Made by a program: the position numbers and the translations under genes
Part shown: one piece after another, positions 1-6,264 of the stretch
Numbering within the stretch: position 1 is the first letter of the stretch
Layout of the letters: each line of letters starts with the position of its first letter
NCBI GenBank assembly: GCA_036508635.1
Contig: DATCGY010000118.1
Span: forward strand, 1 to 6,797
DNA length: 6,797 nt
Origin: FEN-727 sp036508635
Lineage (GTDB): Bacteria > Actinomycetota > Geothermincolia > Fen-727 > Anoxymicrobiaceae
Direction: 5' to 3'
The notes under the pieces: generated by a model
What the model saw: the letters and a program-made list of their open reading frames with translations, nothing else
The model's database searches: none
What the model was told of the DNA's origin: nothing

Positions 1-1344
1 GAGACTGGCGGCGCATATTCCGACGTCCTGTGCCAGCGCAGGTCGGTCCAGATGGTGCGCTACGAGGACGGGAAGCTCGACGACCTGTCGATCGGGGTGG
101 ACATCGGCGCCGGCGTCCGGGTCATCAAGGGCGACCTCACAGCGTACGCGCACACCGATATCCTTGACCGGGAACACCTCCTGAAGGCCGCGCGCACTGC
201 CGCGGAAGCTCTACGGCATGCCGCCGGTGGACGAACGCTCGAGATTGTCGTTTCTTCGCGAAGCGCGCCGCCCCCGGTCTGCAAACCGGACCCCGGCTCG
301 CACGACGTCCGCAAGGTGGTCGAGTCCCTGGCTGCCTGCGACGATGCGGCGCGCGCCGAGAGCGGCGAAGTCATGCAGGTCACCGCCATGCACAACTCGC
401 TTGTCGAGGAAGCGCTCTTCGCCAACAGCCTCGGTGAGGTCCGAGGGGACTCGTGCCAGCGAACACGCCTCGTGGTTCAGGTGATCGCCAGCCGTGAAGG
501 TTTGATTCAGGTCGGGCAGGAGGCCCCGGGATCACTCTCGGGACCGCGCTTCTACGAGGAGCACGATCCGGCATCCGTCGCTATCGTAGCGGCGCGAAGG
601 GCGCTCGCGATGCTCGGCGCCAGGCCTTCGCCCACCGGCAAGATGGCGGTCGTCATGAACTCCGGCACCGGTGGCGTGCTGCTACACGAAGCCTCGGGGC
701 ACGGGCTCGAGATCGACCACGTTCACAAGGGCGCCTCGGTGTACGCCGGCAAGGTCGACCGGCAGGTAGCGAGCACCGTGGTCACGGCATCCGACAACCC
801 GACGCTGCCCGGGCTCTGGGGTTCGTATGAGTACGACGACGAGGGAACCCCCTCGCGGCATACCATCCTCATCGAAAAGGGCATCCTCAGGGAGTTCCTC
901 TACGCGCGGCACGAAGCGATGAAAGACGCGACCGAGAGTACCGGGAACGGACGGCGCCAGTCGTTCCGCTTCGCGCCGGTACCTCGCATGAGCAACACGT
1001 ACATTGAGCCCGGTGACTCGGACCCCGCCGGTATCATCTCTTCCACCCCGAAGGGTCTGTACGCTGCGAAGATGGGCGGCGGGCAGGTCGACCCGGCAAC
1101 GGGCGACTACGTTTTCGGCGTTTCCGAAGGGTACCTGATCGAGAACGGGCAGCTCGGACCGGCTGTCCGCGGCGCGACCCTCATCGGCAACGGCCCCCGT
1201 ACGCTGGAGCTGATCGACGCCGTCGGCAACGACCTCGGCTTCGAGGAAGGGACGTGCGGGAAAGACGGACAGGGTGTACCGGTCACGACCGGTGGGCCGA
1301 CATTCAGGATAGCCGAGCTCACAGTCGGCGGTACGGAAGTATAG
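1..1344 (+). CDS. tldD: TldD-family metalloprotease, 5' end cut by window edge
   Basis: Zinc metalloprotease subunit of the TldD/TldE (PmbA) family. In other bacteria TldD works in a heterodimer with TldE, degrading unfolded peptides and processing leader peptides such as those of microcins; its role here is unknown. The frame is open from base 1, so the ATG at 52 is internal; 447 residues are visible and probably only a short N-terminal piece is missing. Counting from base 1, the metal motif HEASGH spans residues 229-234 (bases 685-702), and the C-terminal GTCGKDGQ segment carries the expected third ligand, Cys419. GRRQSFRFAPVPRMSNTYIEPGD and GGGQVDPATGDYVFGVSEGY are typical TldD segments (quoted in part: RMSNTYIEPGD, GGGQVDPATGDYVFG). 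The HExxxH motif separates it from TldE, which lacks it. No TldE gene follows; the next gene is an AbrB-type regulator 15 nt downstream, so any tldE must be upstream or elsewhere. Family assignment is firm. Confidence 0.95.
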   Translation, partial: ETGGAYSDVLCQRRSVQMVRYEDGKLDDLSIGVDIGAGVRVIKGDLTAYAHTDILDREHLLKAARTAAEALRHAAGGRTLEIVVSSRSAPPPVCKPDPGSHDVRKVVESLAACDDAARAESGEVMQVTAMHNSLVEEALFANSLGEVRGDSCQRTRLVVQVIASREGLIQVGQEAPGSLSGPRFYEEHDPASVAIVAARRALAMLGARPSPTGKMAVVMNSGTGGVLLHEASGHGLEIDHVHKGASVYAGKVDRQVASTVVTASDNPTLPGLWGSYEYDDEGTPSRHTILIEKGILREFLYARHEAMKDATESTGNGRRQSFRFAPVPRMSNTYIEPGDSDPAGIISSTPKGLYAAKMGGGQVDPATGDYVFGVSEGYLIENGQLGPAVRGATLIGNGPRTLELIDAVGNDLGFEEGTCGKDGQGVPVTTGGPTFRIAELTVGGTEV

Positions 1345-1359
1345 GACGGGAGACCGAAA

Positions 1360-1596
1360 GTGATCAAGAAGATCGACAACCTTGGAAGGGTAGTAGTGCC
1401 AAAGGGCTACCGCTTGATGCTGGGCCTGGAGCCCGGAGATCCACTCGACGTAGAGGTCGACGGAGACCGGCTGGTCATCGCGCCTCACCACGAGGGCTGT
1501 ACGTTCTGCGGCGGCGCCAGCACGCTTTACCTTTTCCTGGCGAAGAACATCTGCTCGGAGTGTCTCGAACAGATCCGGGCGATGCCTACTCCTTGA
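1360..1596 (+). CDS. AbrB/SpoVT-type DNA-binding regulator with four-cysteine tail
   Basis: Small (78 aa) transition-state-regulator-like protein. Residues 1-42 match the SpoVT-AbrB swapped-hairpin fold, which dimerises and binds DNA: IDNLGRVVVPKGYR at 5-18, then LGLEPGDPLDVEVDGDRLVI at 21-40. Residues 47-68 contain CxxC (C47, C50) and a second CxxC (C65, C68), which suggests a small zinc-binding ribbon; similar tails occur in clostridial AbrB-like proteins. The start is GTG at 1360: a TAG lies in frame at 1342-1344, no other start lies between, and GGGAGA at 1348-1353 is a well-placed ribosome binding site. It lies 15 nt after the tldD stop, so it is probably co-transcribed with tldD. Its final 11 bp overlap the 3' end of rsmI on the other strand. 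Targets cannot be read from the sequence. Confidence 0.9.
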   Translation: MIKKIDNLGRVVVPKGYRLMLGLEPGDPLDVEVDGDRLVIAPHHEGCTFCGGASTLYLFLAKNICSECLEQIRAMPTP

Positions 1597-2434
1597 GCGC
1601 CGCGTTGTAGAGCCTGCTCCTGGAGAGACCCGGGGATTGCCCGGCCACCAGTCCCACGGCGTCCTTAAGCGATGCGCCTTCAGCTCTCAGGCGCTTCACT
1701 TCCTCGAGCGCTTCCTCGCACGAGATGTCGCCCGGCGCCTGTTCGCTCGCCCCTTCCACCACCAGGACTACCTCGCCTCTGACGGTCCCGTACTCGAGCT
1801 TCTCGCGGACCTCGGCAGCCGTCCCGCGGATGACCTCCTCGAACTTCTTGGTCAGCTCGCGGGCCAGGGCGACGCGACGCTCACCCAGGACCTCGACAAT
1901 GTCCTGGAGTGTCTCGGCCACGCGCTGGGGACTCTCGTGGAAGATTATCGTCCTGCGGTCGTCGGATAGTTGCTCGAGTGCTCTCCGCCTCGTGCCCTTC
2001 TTGCGCGGGAGAAACCCCTCGAACGAGAAACGCGCGGTCGGCAGCCCGGATAGGACCAGCGCCGTGAGTGCCGCGTTTGCGCCTGGTATTGCCTGCACCT
2101 CGATCCCGGCCTCCAGGCACCTTCGGACCAGGTCTTGCCCCGGGTCCGAGATACCCGGCGTCCCGGCGTCGGATACGAGCGCCACGTTCTGGCCGCGCTC
2201 GAGGCACGCGATTATCTTCGAGCCGGCGGCGTCGCGATTCTCTTCGCGGTAGCTTGCCATCGGAGTGTGGATGTCGTAGTGGGACAGCAGGCGCCTGGTG
2301 CGCCGGGTATCCTCCGCGGCGATGAGGTCGCACGTTCGCAGGATCTCCAGCGCGCGCATGGTTATATCACCAAGGTTGCCGATTGGCGTGGCGCAGAGAT
2401 ATAGAGTTCCGCCCTGCGGTTCGCGCGTTTTCAC
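1586..2434 (-). CDS. rsmI: 16S rRNA (cytidine-2'-O-)-methyltransferase RsmI
   Basis: Methylates the 2'-O of C1402 (E. coli numbering) in the ribosomal decoding centre, using S-adenosylmethionine. At 282 aa it has the usual family length. Signature segments in order: ATPIGNLGD (15-23), EDTRRT (41-46), SDAGTPGISDPG of the SAM pocket (88-99), PGANAALTAL (117-126), FEGFLPRKKG (138-147), HESPQR (166-171) and ARELTKKFEE (191-200). A short helical C-terminal domain (about 237-282) ends in SRSRLYNAALKE, as in many RsmI proteins. The start is GTG at 2434-2432; the next in-frame ATG lies beyond the conserved ATPIGN segment and would be too late. No good Shine-Dalgarno precedes it. The upstream transpeptidase gene stops with TAA one base before this GTG, so translation may be coupled. 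The 3' end overlaps the AbrB-type gene by 11 bp tail to tail. Confidence 0.96.
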   Translation of the reverse strand: MKTREPQGGTLYLCATPIGNLGDITMRALEILRTCDLIAAEDTRRTRRLLSHYDIHTPMASYREENRDAAGSKIIACLERGQNVALVSDAGTPGISDPGQDLVRRCLEAGIEVQAIPGANAALTALVLSGLPTARFSFEGFLPRKKGTRRRALEQLSDDRRTIIFHESPQRVAETLQDIVEVLGERRVALARELTKKFEEVIRGTAAEVREKLEYGTVRGEVVLVVEGASEQAPGDISCEEALEEVKRLRAEGASLKDAVGLVAGQSPGLSRSRLYNAALKE

Positions 2435-2435
2435 A

Positions 2436-4541
2436 TTATTGCTTTGGGAACGAGAAGTACATCGCCCTTTCGCAGATGACGGGCTTTTCGCCGGTCAGCG
2501 CTGTAGCGAACTCGGCGTCGGCGAGCCCCTGGATAGCGTCGACGTGCACGGTGTACCTGCTGTGAGCGGCGACGGAGAACGACGTGCCCACCTGTGTCCC
2601 GTCAGGCTTCAGGAAACTTATATCGACCTTGGACGCAGTGTCATTCGGATTCATCACGAGCACGAAAGTATCGTAATCGCCGCCCGTGTAGCCCTCGGCG
2701 AGGTACCAGAACCTGGCGGCCTCGGACACGCCCGGCGCGTCCGCCCCACCGTTCCTGCCGTAGCTAACGAAGTACATCGCGCGCTCGACTATCACGTTCG
2801 CGTTCGCTTCGACCTGTGTTGATACCTCTTTACACGCGAGCTCGGGTATCTCGTCGACGTGAATGCTGAACCGGGACCTCGCTGCCAGGTCGTAACTTTT
2901 CGTAACGTTTGCCCCGTCACTGCACATGAACGTGACATTCGCCTTTGCGGAGGTGTCACCGGGGTTCTGGATGAGAACGTACTCGTCGAAGTCGCCACCG
3001 GTGTAGCCCTCGGCGAGGTACCATTTCTTGGCCGGCGTCGTGATGCCCGACGACGCGTTGCCATCATTCTTTCCGTAGTAATTGAAGTATTGCGCGCGCT
3101 CGACGACTATCGGTTGGTCGCAGGTCACCTTGGCCGAGACATCCATGCTGACCAGTTCGGGGACATCATCGACATGCACCGAGAGTCGCGAGTGTGCCTT
3201 GATCCCATAATCCCGGTCGACGTTCTGCCCGCCGGGCAGCATGTACTTGATATGCACAGTTCCGTCGCTGTCGCCCGGGTTCTGGGCCAGTATGTACTCG
3301 TCGAAGTCGCCACCGGTGTAGCCCTCGGCGAGGTACCACTCGGTACTTGTCGCTGACACGCCGGCCGAGCACGTACCGCCGTCCTTGCCTTTGTAATCTT
3401 TGAAATACATCGAGCGCTCCGCCGTGATCGGCTGGTCGGAGTGCAGTTTTGTCGATACCTCCGTATTGTCCAGGCCACCGACATTGTCCACGTGCACCGT
3501 GTACCTCGAGAGCGCGGGGACCACGTACGAACCGTCGACCACGGAACCGTCCGGCTTCATGAATGAAGCTGTGACGTTTGCGGCCACGGCGTTGGGGTTC
3601 ATCATGAGGACATACTCGTCAAAGGTGCCCGATGTGCACCCCTCCGCAAGGAACCAGTCCGCAGAGGCCTTGCTGATGCCCTGGCTGGCATGCCCGCCCG
3701 TCGCCGGGGGCGGCGGTGGCGGCGGTGGCTCCCAATGAAGCGCGCTGACGTCGAGGCGGGTGCCGTCCGGCGTCCAGTCGTATGCCCACTTCGCGTCATT
3801 GTAAGCCTGCCGCACGCAGCCGTGGGACGCCTTGTGTCCCAGCAGGCTGGCGCCCGTCCAGGTGCCGCTGCCGGGGTTGTAAGGAAGCGCGTGCATGCCC
3901 GTGTCGGGCGCGAAGTTCATCCACCAGTAGCAGTAAGCCCCGCCGTACATCTCGCTTATGCACAGCGGCGCGTGCCACTGTATCGTAAAGACACCGGTCG
4001 GAGTGGGCTTCGAGTCGGTTCCCGTCGAGCAAAGGTGCGACTTGACCAGGACGTCGTTCTCGAGGAAGTAAATGCGCTGGTCGTAGATGGAGATGATAAT
4101 ATGCTTTCCCGGGTAGCCGCCGGAGGTGGCAGCGGTCTTTGCCCGAAGAGTTCCCTTTGCGACGTTGGTGGTTCCGGAAACCTTGCCGGACTTGCCGATC
4201 AGGGCGACCTTGTAGTAGTACGTAGCGCCGCTCTTCAGGCCGCCGTCGAAATAGTCCATGAGGTTGCCGGACGTCATATCGACAGTATCGCTGTATATCT
4301 GCTTGAACCCCGAGTCCGACCCCTCGGACCTGTAGACCCGGAATGCCGATACCAGCGACGGCTGATCGACGTTCCACGTCAACCTGAGGCACCCCGTGGA
4401 ACTCGAGTCAGGAGTTCCGACCTTGAGGTTGTAAGGAGCTGCCGGGTTGTTCCCGGCAAGTACCGCGGGAGCCACCGCGGCGATGAGCGCGACTACCAGC
4501 AGGGTTGCAAGCGCCGCTCTGCCTTTTCTTCCCAGTACCAA
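2436..4541 (-). CDS. Secreted L,D-transpeptidase with FnIII-like domain and four 105-aa surface repeats
   Basis: Exported cell-wall protein. YkuD-type L,D-transpeptidases form 3-3 peptidoglycan cross-links or attach proteins to peptidoglycan through a cysteine. I place the start at TTG 4541-4539 (701 aa): GGAGGTG (4555-4549) lies 7 nt upstream and the protein then opens as a textbook signal peptide. An in-frame ATG at 4601 would add 20 residues but has no clear ribosome binding site. Numbered from the TTG: signal peptide 1-29, with cleavage likely at VLA/GN; an FnIII-like domain about 33-130; a YkuD domain about 140-265 with SHGCVR and catalytic Cys242 (His240 beside it); eight prolines at 272-279. 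Four repeats then start near 295, 401, 506 and 611, each opening W(F/Y)LAEG.T.G and ending ER(S/A)(M/Q)YF. They resemble the beta-rich repeats common on actinobacterial surface proteins (DUF5719-like, from memory). There is no sorting signal or C-terminal membrane segment. rsmI follows after one base. Confidence 0.9.
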   Translation of the reverse strand: MVLGRKGRAALATLLVVALIAAVAPAVLAGNNPAAPYNLKVGTPDSSSTGCLRLTWNVDQPSLVSAFRVYRSEGSDSGFKQIYSDTVDMTSGNLMDYFDGGLKSGATYYYKVALIGKSGKVSGTTNVAKGTLRAKTAATSGGYPGKHIIISIYDQRIYFLENDVLVKSHLCSTGTDSKPTPTGVFTIQWHAPLCISEMYGGAYCYWWMNFAPDTGMHALPYNPGSGTWTGASLLGHKASHGCVRQAYNDAKWAYDWTPDGTRLDVSALHWEPPPPPPPPATGGHASQGISKASADWFLAEGCTSGTFDEYVLMMNPNAVAANVTASFMKPDGSVVDGSYVVPALSRYTVHVDNVGGLDNTEVSTKLHSDQPITAERSMYFKDYKGKDGGTCSAGVSATSTEWYLAEGYTGGDFDEYILAQNPGDSDGTVHIKYMLPGGQNVDRDYGIKAHSRLSVHVDDVPELVSMDVSAKVTCDQPIVVERAQYFNYYGKNDGNASSGITTPAKKWYLAEGYTGGDFDEYVLIQNPGDTSAKANVTFMCSDGANVTKSYDLAARSRFSIHVDEIPELACKEVSTQVEANANVIVERAMYFVSYGRNGGADAPGVSEAARFWYLAEGYTGGDYDTFVLVMNPNDTASKVDISFLKPDGTQVGTSFSVAAHSRYTVHVDAIQGLADAEFATALTGEKPVICERAMYFSFPKQ

Positions 4542-4548
4542 AAAAGCA

Positions 4549-4555
4549 CACCTCC
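4549..4555 (-). promoter_or_regulatory. Strong ribosome binding site that decides the transpeptidase start
   Basis: On the minus strand this reads GGAGGTG, 7 nt before TTG at 4541-4539. It is the best Shine-Dalgarno in the upstream region and lies inside the longer reading frame that begins at ATG 4601. Translation from the TTG gives a protein starting directly with the basic n-region (GRKGR) of a signal peptide, which supports the shorter form. Confidence 0.75.
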
Positions 4556-4629
4556 GTGGCTTCTCCACCCGTTTTACGACAACAAAACCGGACGACTGCA
4601 TTTAGTACCAACAGTCCCCCGGCTCAGAA

Positions 4630-4659
4630 ATTATAACGTTAGCCGGCACAAAATGCCAA
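4630..4659 (-). promoter_or_regulatory. Sigma70-type promoter for the transpeptidase-rsmI unit
   Basis: On the minus strand, TTGGCA (4659-4654) is followed after 18 nt by a perfect TATAAT (4635-4630). Transcription would start near 4622-4624, leaving a leader of about 80 nt before the TTG start. The leader holds an imperfect stem (arms 4568-4575 and 4584-4591, one mismatch, 8-nt loop) just upstream of the ribosome binding site. No operator is recognised. The box matches and position are seen; activity is inferred. Confidence 0.65.
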
Positions 4660-4698
4660 TAATGTATACGCTCCAACCCCCCACTCCGGCCCAACCCC

Positions 4699-4732
4699 CT
4701 TCAAAAATCGGGGTCAGATCTGTTTTTTCAAG
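4699..4732. repeat. Imperfect palindrome with GGGGTCAGATCTG core
   Basis: The arms CTTCAAAAA (4699-4707) and TTTTTCAAG (4724-4732) pair at 8 of 9 positions and enclose CGGGGTCAGATCTG, which contains the perfect palindrome CAGATCTG (4715-4722). It lies between the divergent transpeptidase and nitroreductase genes. GGGGTCAGA tracts next to A/T runs recur, from memory, around REP-associated (IS200-like) transposase genes, so this may be a solitary relic of such an element. Only one copy is in the window. It could instead be a simple hairpin or a regulator site. Confidence 0.4.
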
Positions 4733-4895
4733 CTGGACTCACGGTGAAGGATGCGACGCCTTCTACGTTGTTCAGGCTGGCGCTGCCTAACGCTTCTGCC
4801 ACCTGTCAAGCCCCCTTTTGGACCAGCCTGCGGCCGAATGTCGCGTTAAGAGACGTTCGCACGAACCGGTCGAGCCTCGCATTTGAATCGAGTGA

Positions 4896-4904
4896 TGGTA
4901 GAAT
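4896..4904 (+). promoter_or_regulatory. Possible extended -10 promoter for the nitroreductase
   Basis: TGGTAGAAT combines a TGn extension with TAGAAT, five of six matches to the -10 consensus, and sits about 40 nt before the GTG start. No good -35 lies at the normal distance (TTGAAT at 4883-4888 is too close), so it would depend on the extended -10. The candidate rests on sequence match alone. Confidence 0.4.
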
Positions 4905-4942
4905 AATCCGCGAACGGCACGGTCTAGTGAGAGGTGATTTTC

Positions 4943-5458
4943 GTGGCTATAGAAGCGATCCGCAAGAGGCGCAGCGTCCGAAAATACGAGGAGACCGGCG
5001 TAAGCGACGCCGACATCAAGCAGGTAATCGATACGGCGAGGTATGCCCCTTCGTGGGCAAACAAGCAGGGCTGGCAGATTCTCGTCGTAAAGAACGCCGA
5101 GACGCGGGCAAAGGTCTCCGAGGCTATCGAGGGAAACCCCGGCGCCAGGGCCGTCCTTAACGCTCCAGTTCTGATCGCCGTCTGCATGGACCCCGAGGGG
5201 TCAGGCTCCCTCCCAGGCAGGGAGTATTACATGGCTGACGCCGGCATCCTGATGGACCATATCATGCTCGAAGCCGCCGACCTGGGCCTCGGCACCGTCT
5301 TCATCGGCATGTTCGACGAGGATAACGTTCGTAAGGCGCTGGGAGTGCCCGAGAAGTACCGCATCATCGGCCTTACCCCGCTCGGCATCCCCGCGAAGAC
5401 GCCCGGCGAGCGCCCCCGCAACGAGCTCGCCGACATCGTCCACTGGGAGACCTGGTAA
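4943..5458 (+). CDS. Nitroreductase-family FMN oxidoreductase
   Basis: Flavoprotein of the NfsA/NfsB-like nitroreductase superfamily, which uses FMN and usually NAD(P)H to reduce nitro compounds, quinones or other acceptors; the substrate cannot be told. I start at GTG 4943 (171 aa) because GAGAGGTGA at 4929-4937 is well placed before it; a GTG at 4934 lies within that site. Residues from the chosen start: KRRSVRKY (8-15) is the FMN-phosphate-binding motif; APSWANKQGW (35-44) is the second flavin segment; DAGILMDHIMLEAADLGLGTVFIG (99-122, in part DAGILMDHIMLEAA) is the dimer-interface helix followed by the GLG turn; TPLGIP (145-150) and the basic PGERPRNEL stretch close the fold. The size suits the short single-domain subgroup, which works as a homodimer. 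A thymidylate synthase gene follows 99 nt later on the same strand. Confidence 0.93.
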   Translation: MAIEAIRKRRSVRKYEETGVSDADIKQVIDTARYAPSWANKQGWQILVVKNAETRAKVSEAIEGNPGARAVLNAPVLIAVCMDPEGSGSLPGREYYMADAGILMDHIMLEAADLGLGTVFIGMFDEDNVRKALGVPEKYRIIGLTPLGIPAKTPGERPRNELADIVHWETW

Positions 5459-5557
5459 GCCAACCACCGGGTCACCGGACAACAAACTTGAGGCCGGATC
5501 TCTCCAGGCCCGGCGCGGTAGGTTTTCGTCTAGCCGGGTCTCAACAAGGGGCAGCGA

Positions 5558-6244
5558 ATGGACATAACTATCATCGAGGCGCGCGACATCCCCGACGCCT
5601 GGTTCCAGTGCATATACCAGGTCATGGAGAAAGGCCGCGAGTACGTCATCGACCGCGGCTCCTACGAAGGCCAGAAGCGCCGCGAGTTTGAGTTTGTCGT
5701 CGTCAAGATCAACTATCCCGAGGCCCGACCCCTCGTTCCAACGATGCCCGAAGGCTCTACCCTGCCGCCCCCCACCGACATGGAGTTCGTCTACAAATAC
5801 CTGGACAAGCTCGTCAACGCCCACTCCAAGGCCGAGCGCGAGGATTACACGTACGCTGAGTTCATCGAACCCCAGATCGGCGAAGTCATAAGGATGTACA
5901 AGGAGGACGGGTTCGGCACCAACCAGGCTTGCATGGCCGTATGCAACCCAGAGAGCATCCTCCTGACCGACCCCCCGTGCCTCCGCCAGATCGACACCCG
6001 CATCTACCCCGACGAGAAGAAGCTCCACTTCATAGTCTACTTCCGCTCCTGGGACCTCTGGGGCGGCTTCCCCTCCAACCTCGCCGGCATCCAACTCCTC
6101 AAAGAGTATATGGCCGATGAGATCGGCAGCGGCGTCGAGCCCGGCGAAACCATCGCCGTCAGCAAAGGCCTCCACCTCTACGACATGTACTTCGAGGTGG
6201 CGAACCTGCGGCTGGGGCGGGGCGGCGAGAAACCGCTTGATTAA
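5558..6244 (+). CDS. thyA: Archaeal-type thymidylate synthase
   Basis: Makes dTMP from dUMP with methylene-tetrahydrofolate or a related one-carbon carrier. At 228 aa it is far shorter than E. coli ThyA (264 aa) but matches compact archaeal enzymes such as that of Methanothermobacter. Catalytic residues are visible: DPPCLR with nucleophile Cys141, YFRSWD with Arg163, Ser164 and Asp166, GFPSNLAG with Asn174, and GLHLYD with His206 and Tyr208. The spacing follows E. coli C146, R166-S167-D169, N177, H207 and Y209 closely. Asn174 matches the residue that favours dUMP over dCMP; dCMP hydroxymethylases carry Asp there. The N-terminal 90 residues diverge from bacterial ThyA. The start is ATG at 5558, with AAGGGG at 5546-5551 six nt upstream. 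It lies 99 nt after the nitroreductase and may share its transcript. A dUMP hydroxymethylase or other TS-fold role is a less likely alternative. Confidence 0.85.
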   Translation: MDITIIEARDIPDAWFQCIYQVMEKGREYVIDRGSYEGQKRREFEFVVVKINYPEARPLVPTMPEGSTLPPPTDMEFVYKYLDKLVNAHSKAEREDYTYAEFIEPQIGEVIRMYKEDGFGTNQACMAVCNPESILLTDPPCLRQIDTRIYPDEKKLHFIVYFRSWDLWGGFPSNLAGIQLLKEYMADEIGSGVEPGETIAVSKGLHLYDMYFEVANLRLGRGGEKPLD

Positions 6245-6264
6245 GGGATAGATAGGGGTTTCTC
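6227..6264 (+). repeat. Inverted repeat across the thymidylate synthase stop codon
   Basis: GAGAAACC (6227-6234) and GGTTTCTC (6257-6264) are exact inverted copies around a 22-nt loop that contains the TAA stop at 6242-6244. No T-run follows directly; the nearest T-rich tract is 6296-6310. It may protect the mRNA 3' end or help termination, but it is not a classical intrinsic terminator. Confidence 0.4.

Larger units (their letters stand above)
4542..4942. other. Divergent intergenic region
   Basis: About 400 nt between the transpeptidase start and the nitroreductase start. It holds the transpeptidase promoter and leader, the GGGGTCAGATCTG palindrome and a possible nitroreductase promoter. 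The stretch 4740-4880 shows nothing convincing. A reading frame from GTG 4744 runs through it into the nitroreductase in another frame, but it has no recognisable family character, so I leave it out. TAACGC (4788-4793) and GCGTTA (4843-4848) form a short inverted repeat of doubtful meaning. Confidence 0.6.

Noticed and set aside
682..1491. Minus-strand frame of 269 codons opposite tldD
   Set aside because: Antisense shadow of conserved TldD coding sequence; no family-like motifs.
1630..1644. CCGGG/CCCGG hairpin near the abrB-rsmI junction
   Set aside because: Lies inside conserved rsmI coding sequence, has no T-run, and is expected by chance in GC-rich DNA.
2686..3656. Evenly spaced direct repeats, considered as CRISPR or tandem satellite
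   Set aside because: The 315-bp period is a multiple of three, is in frame and encodes protein repeats; it is far too long for CRISPR.
3690..4790. Long plus-strand frame of 366 codons opposite the transpeptidase
   Set aside because: It is antisense to a gene with clear domains, has low-complexity R/A/V/G-rich composition and matches no family. Long antisense frames are expected at this GC content.
4788..4848. Integron attC-like ends (GCCTAAC and GCGTTA)
   Set aside because: Only one half-site matches the consensus well, the partner is imperfect, and there is no cassette or integrase.
4744..5160. 138-codon plus-strand frame starting in the divergent region
   Set aside because: Most of it overlaps the nitroreductase in another frame, and its unique first part shows no recognisable pattern or ribosome binding site.
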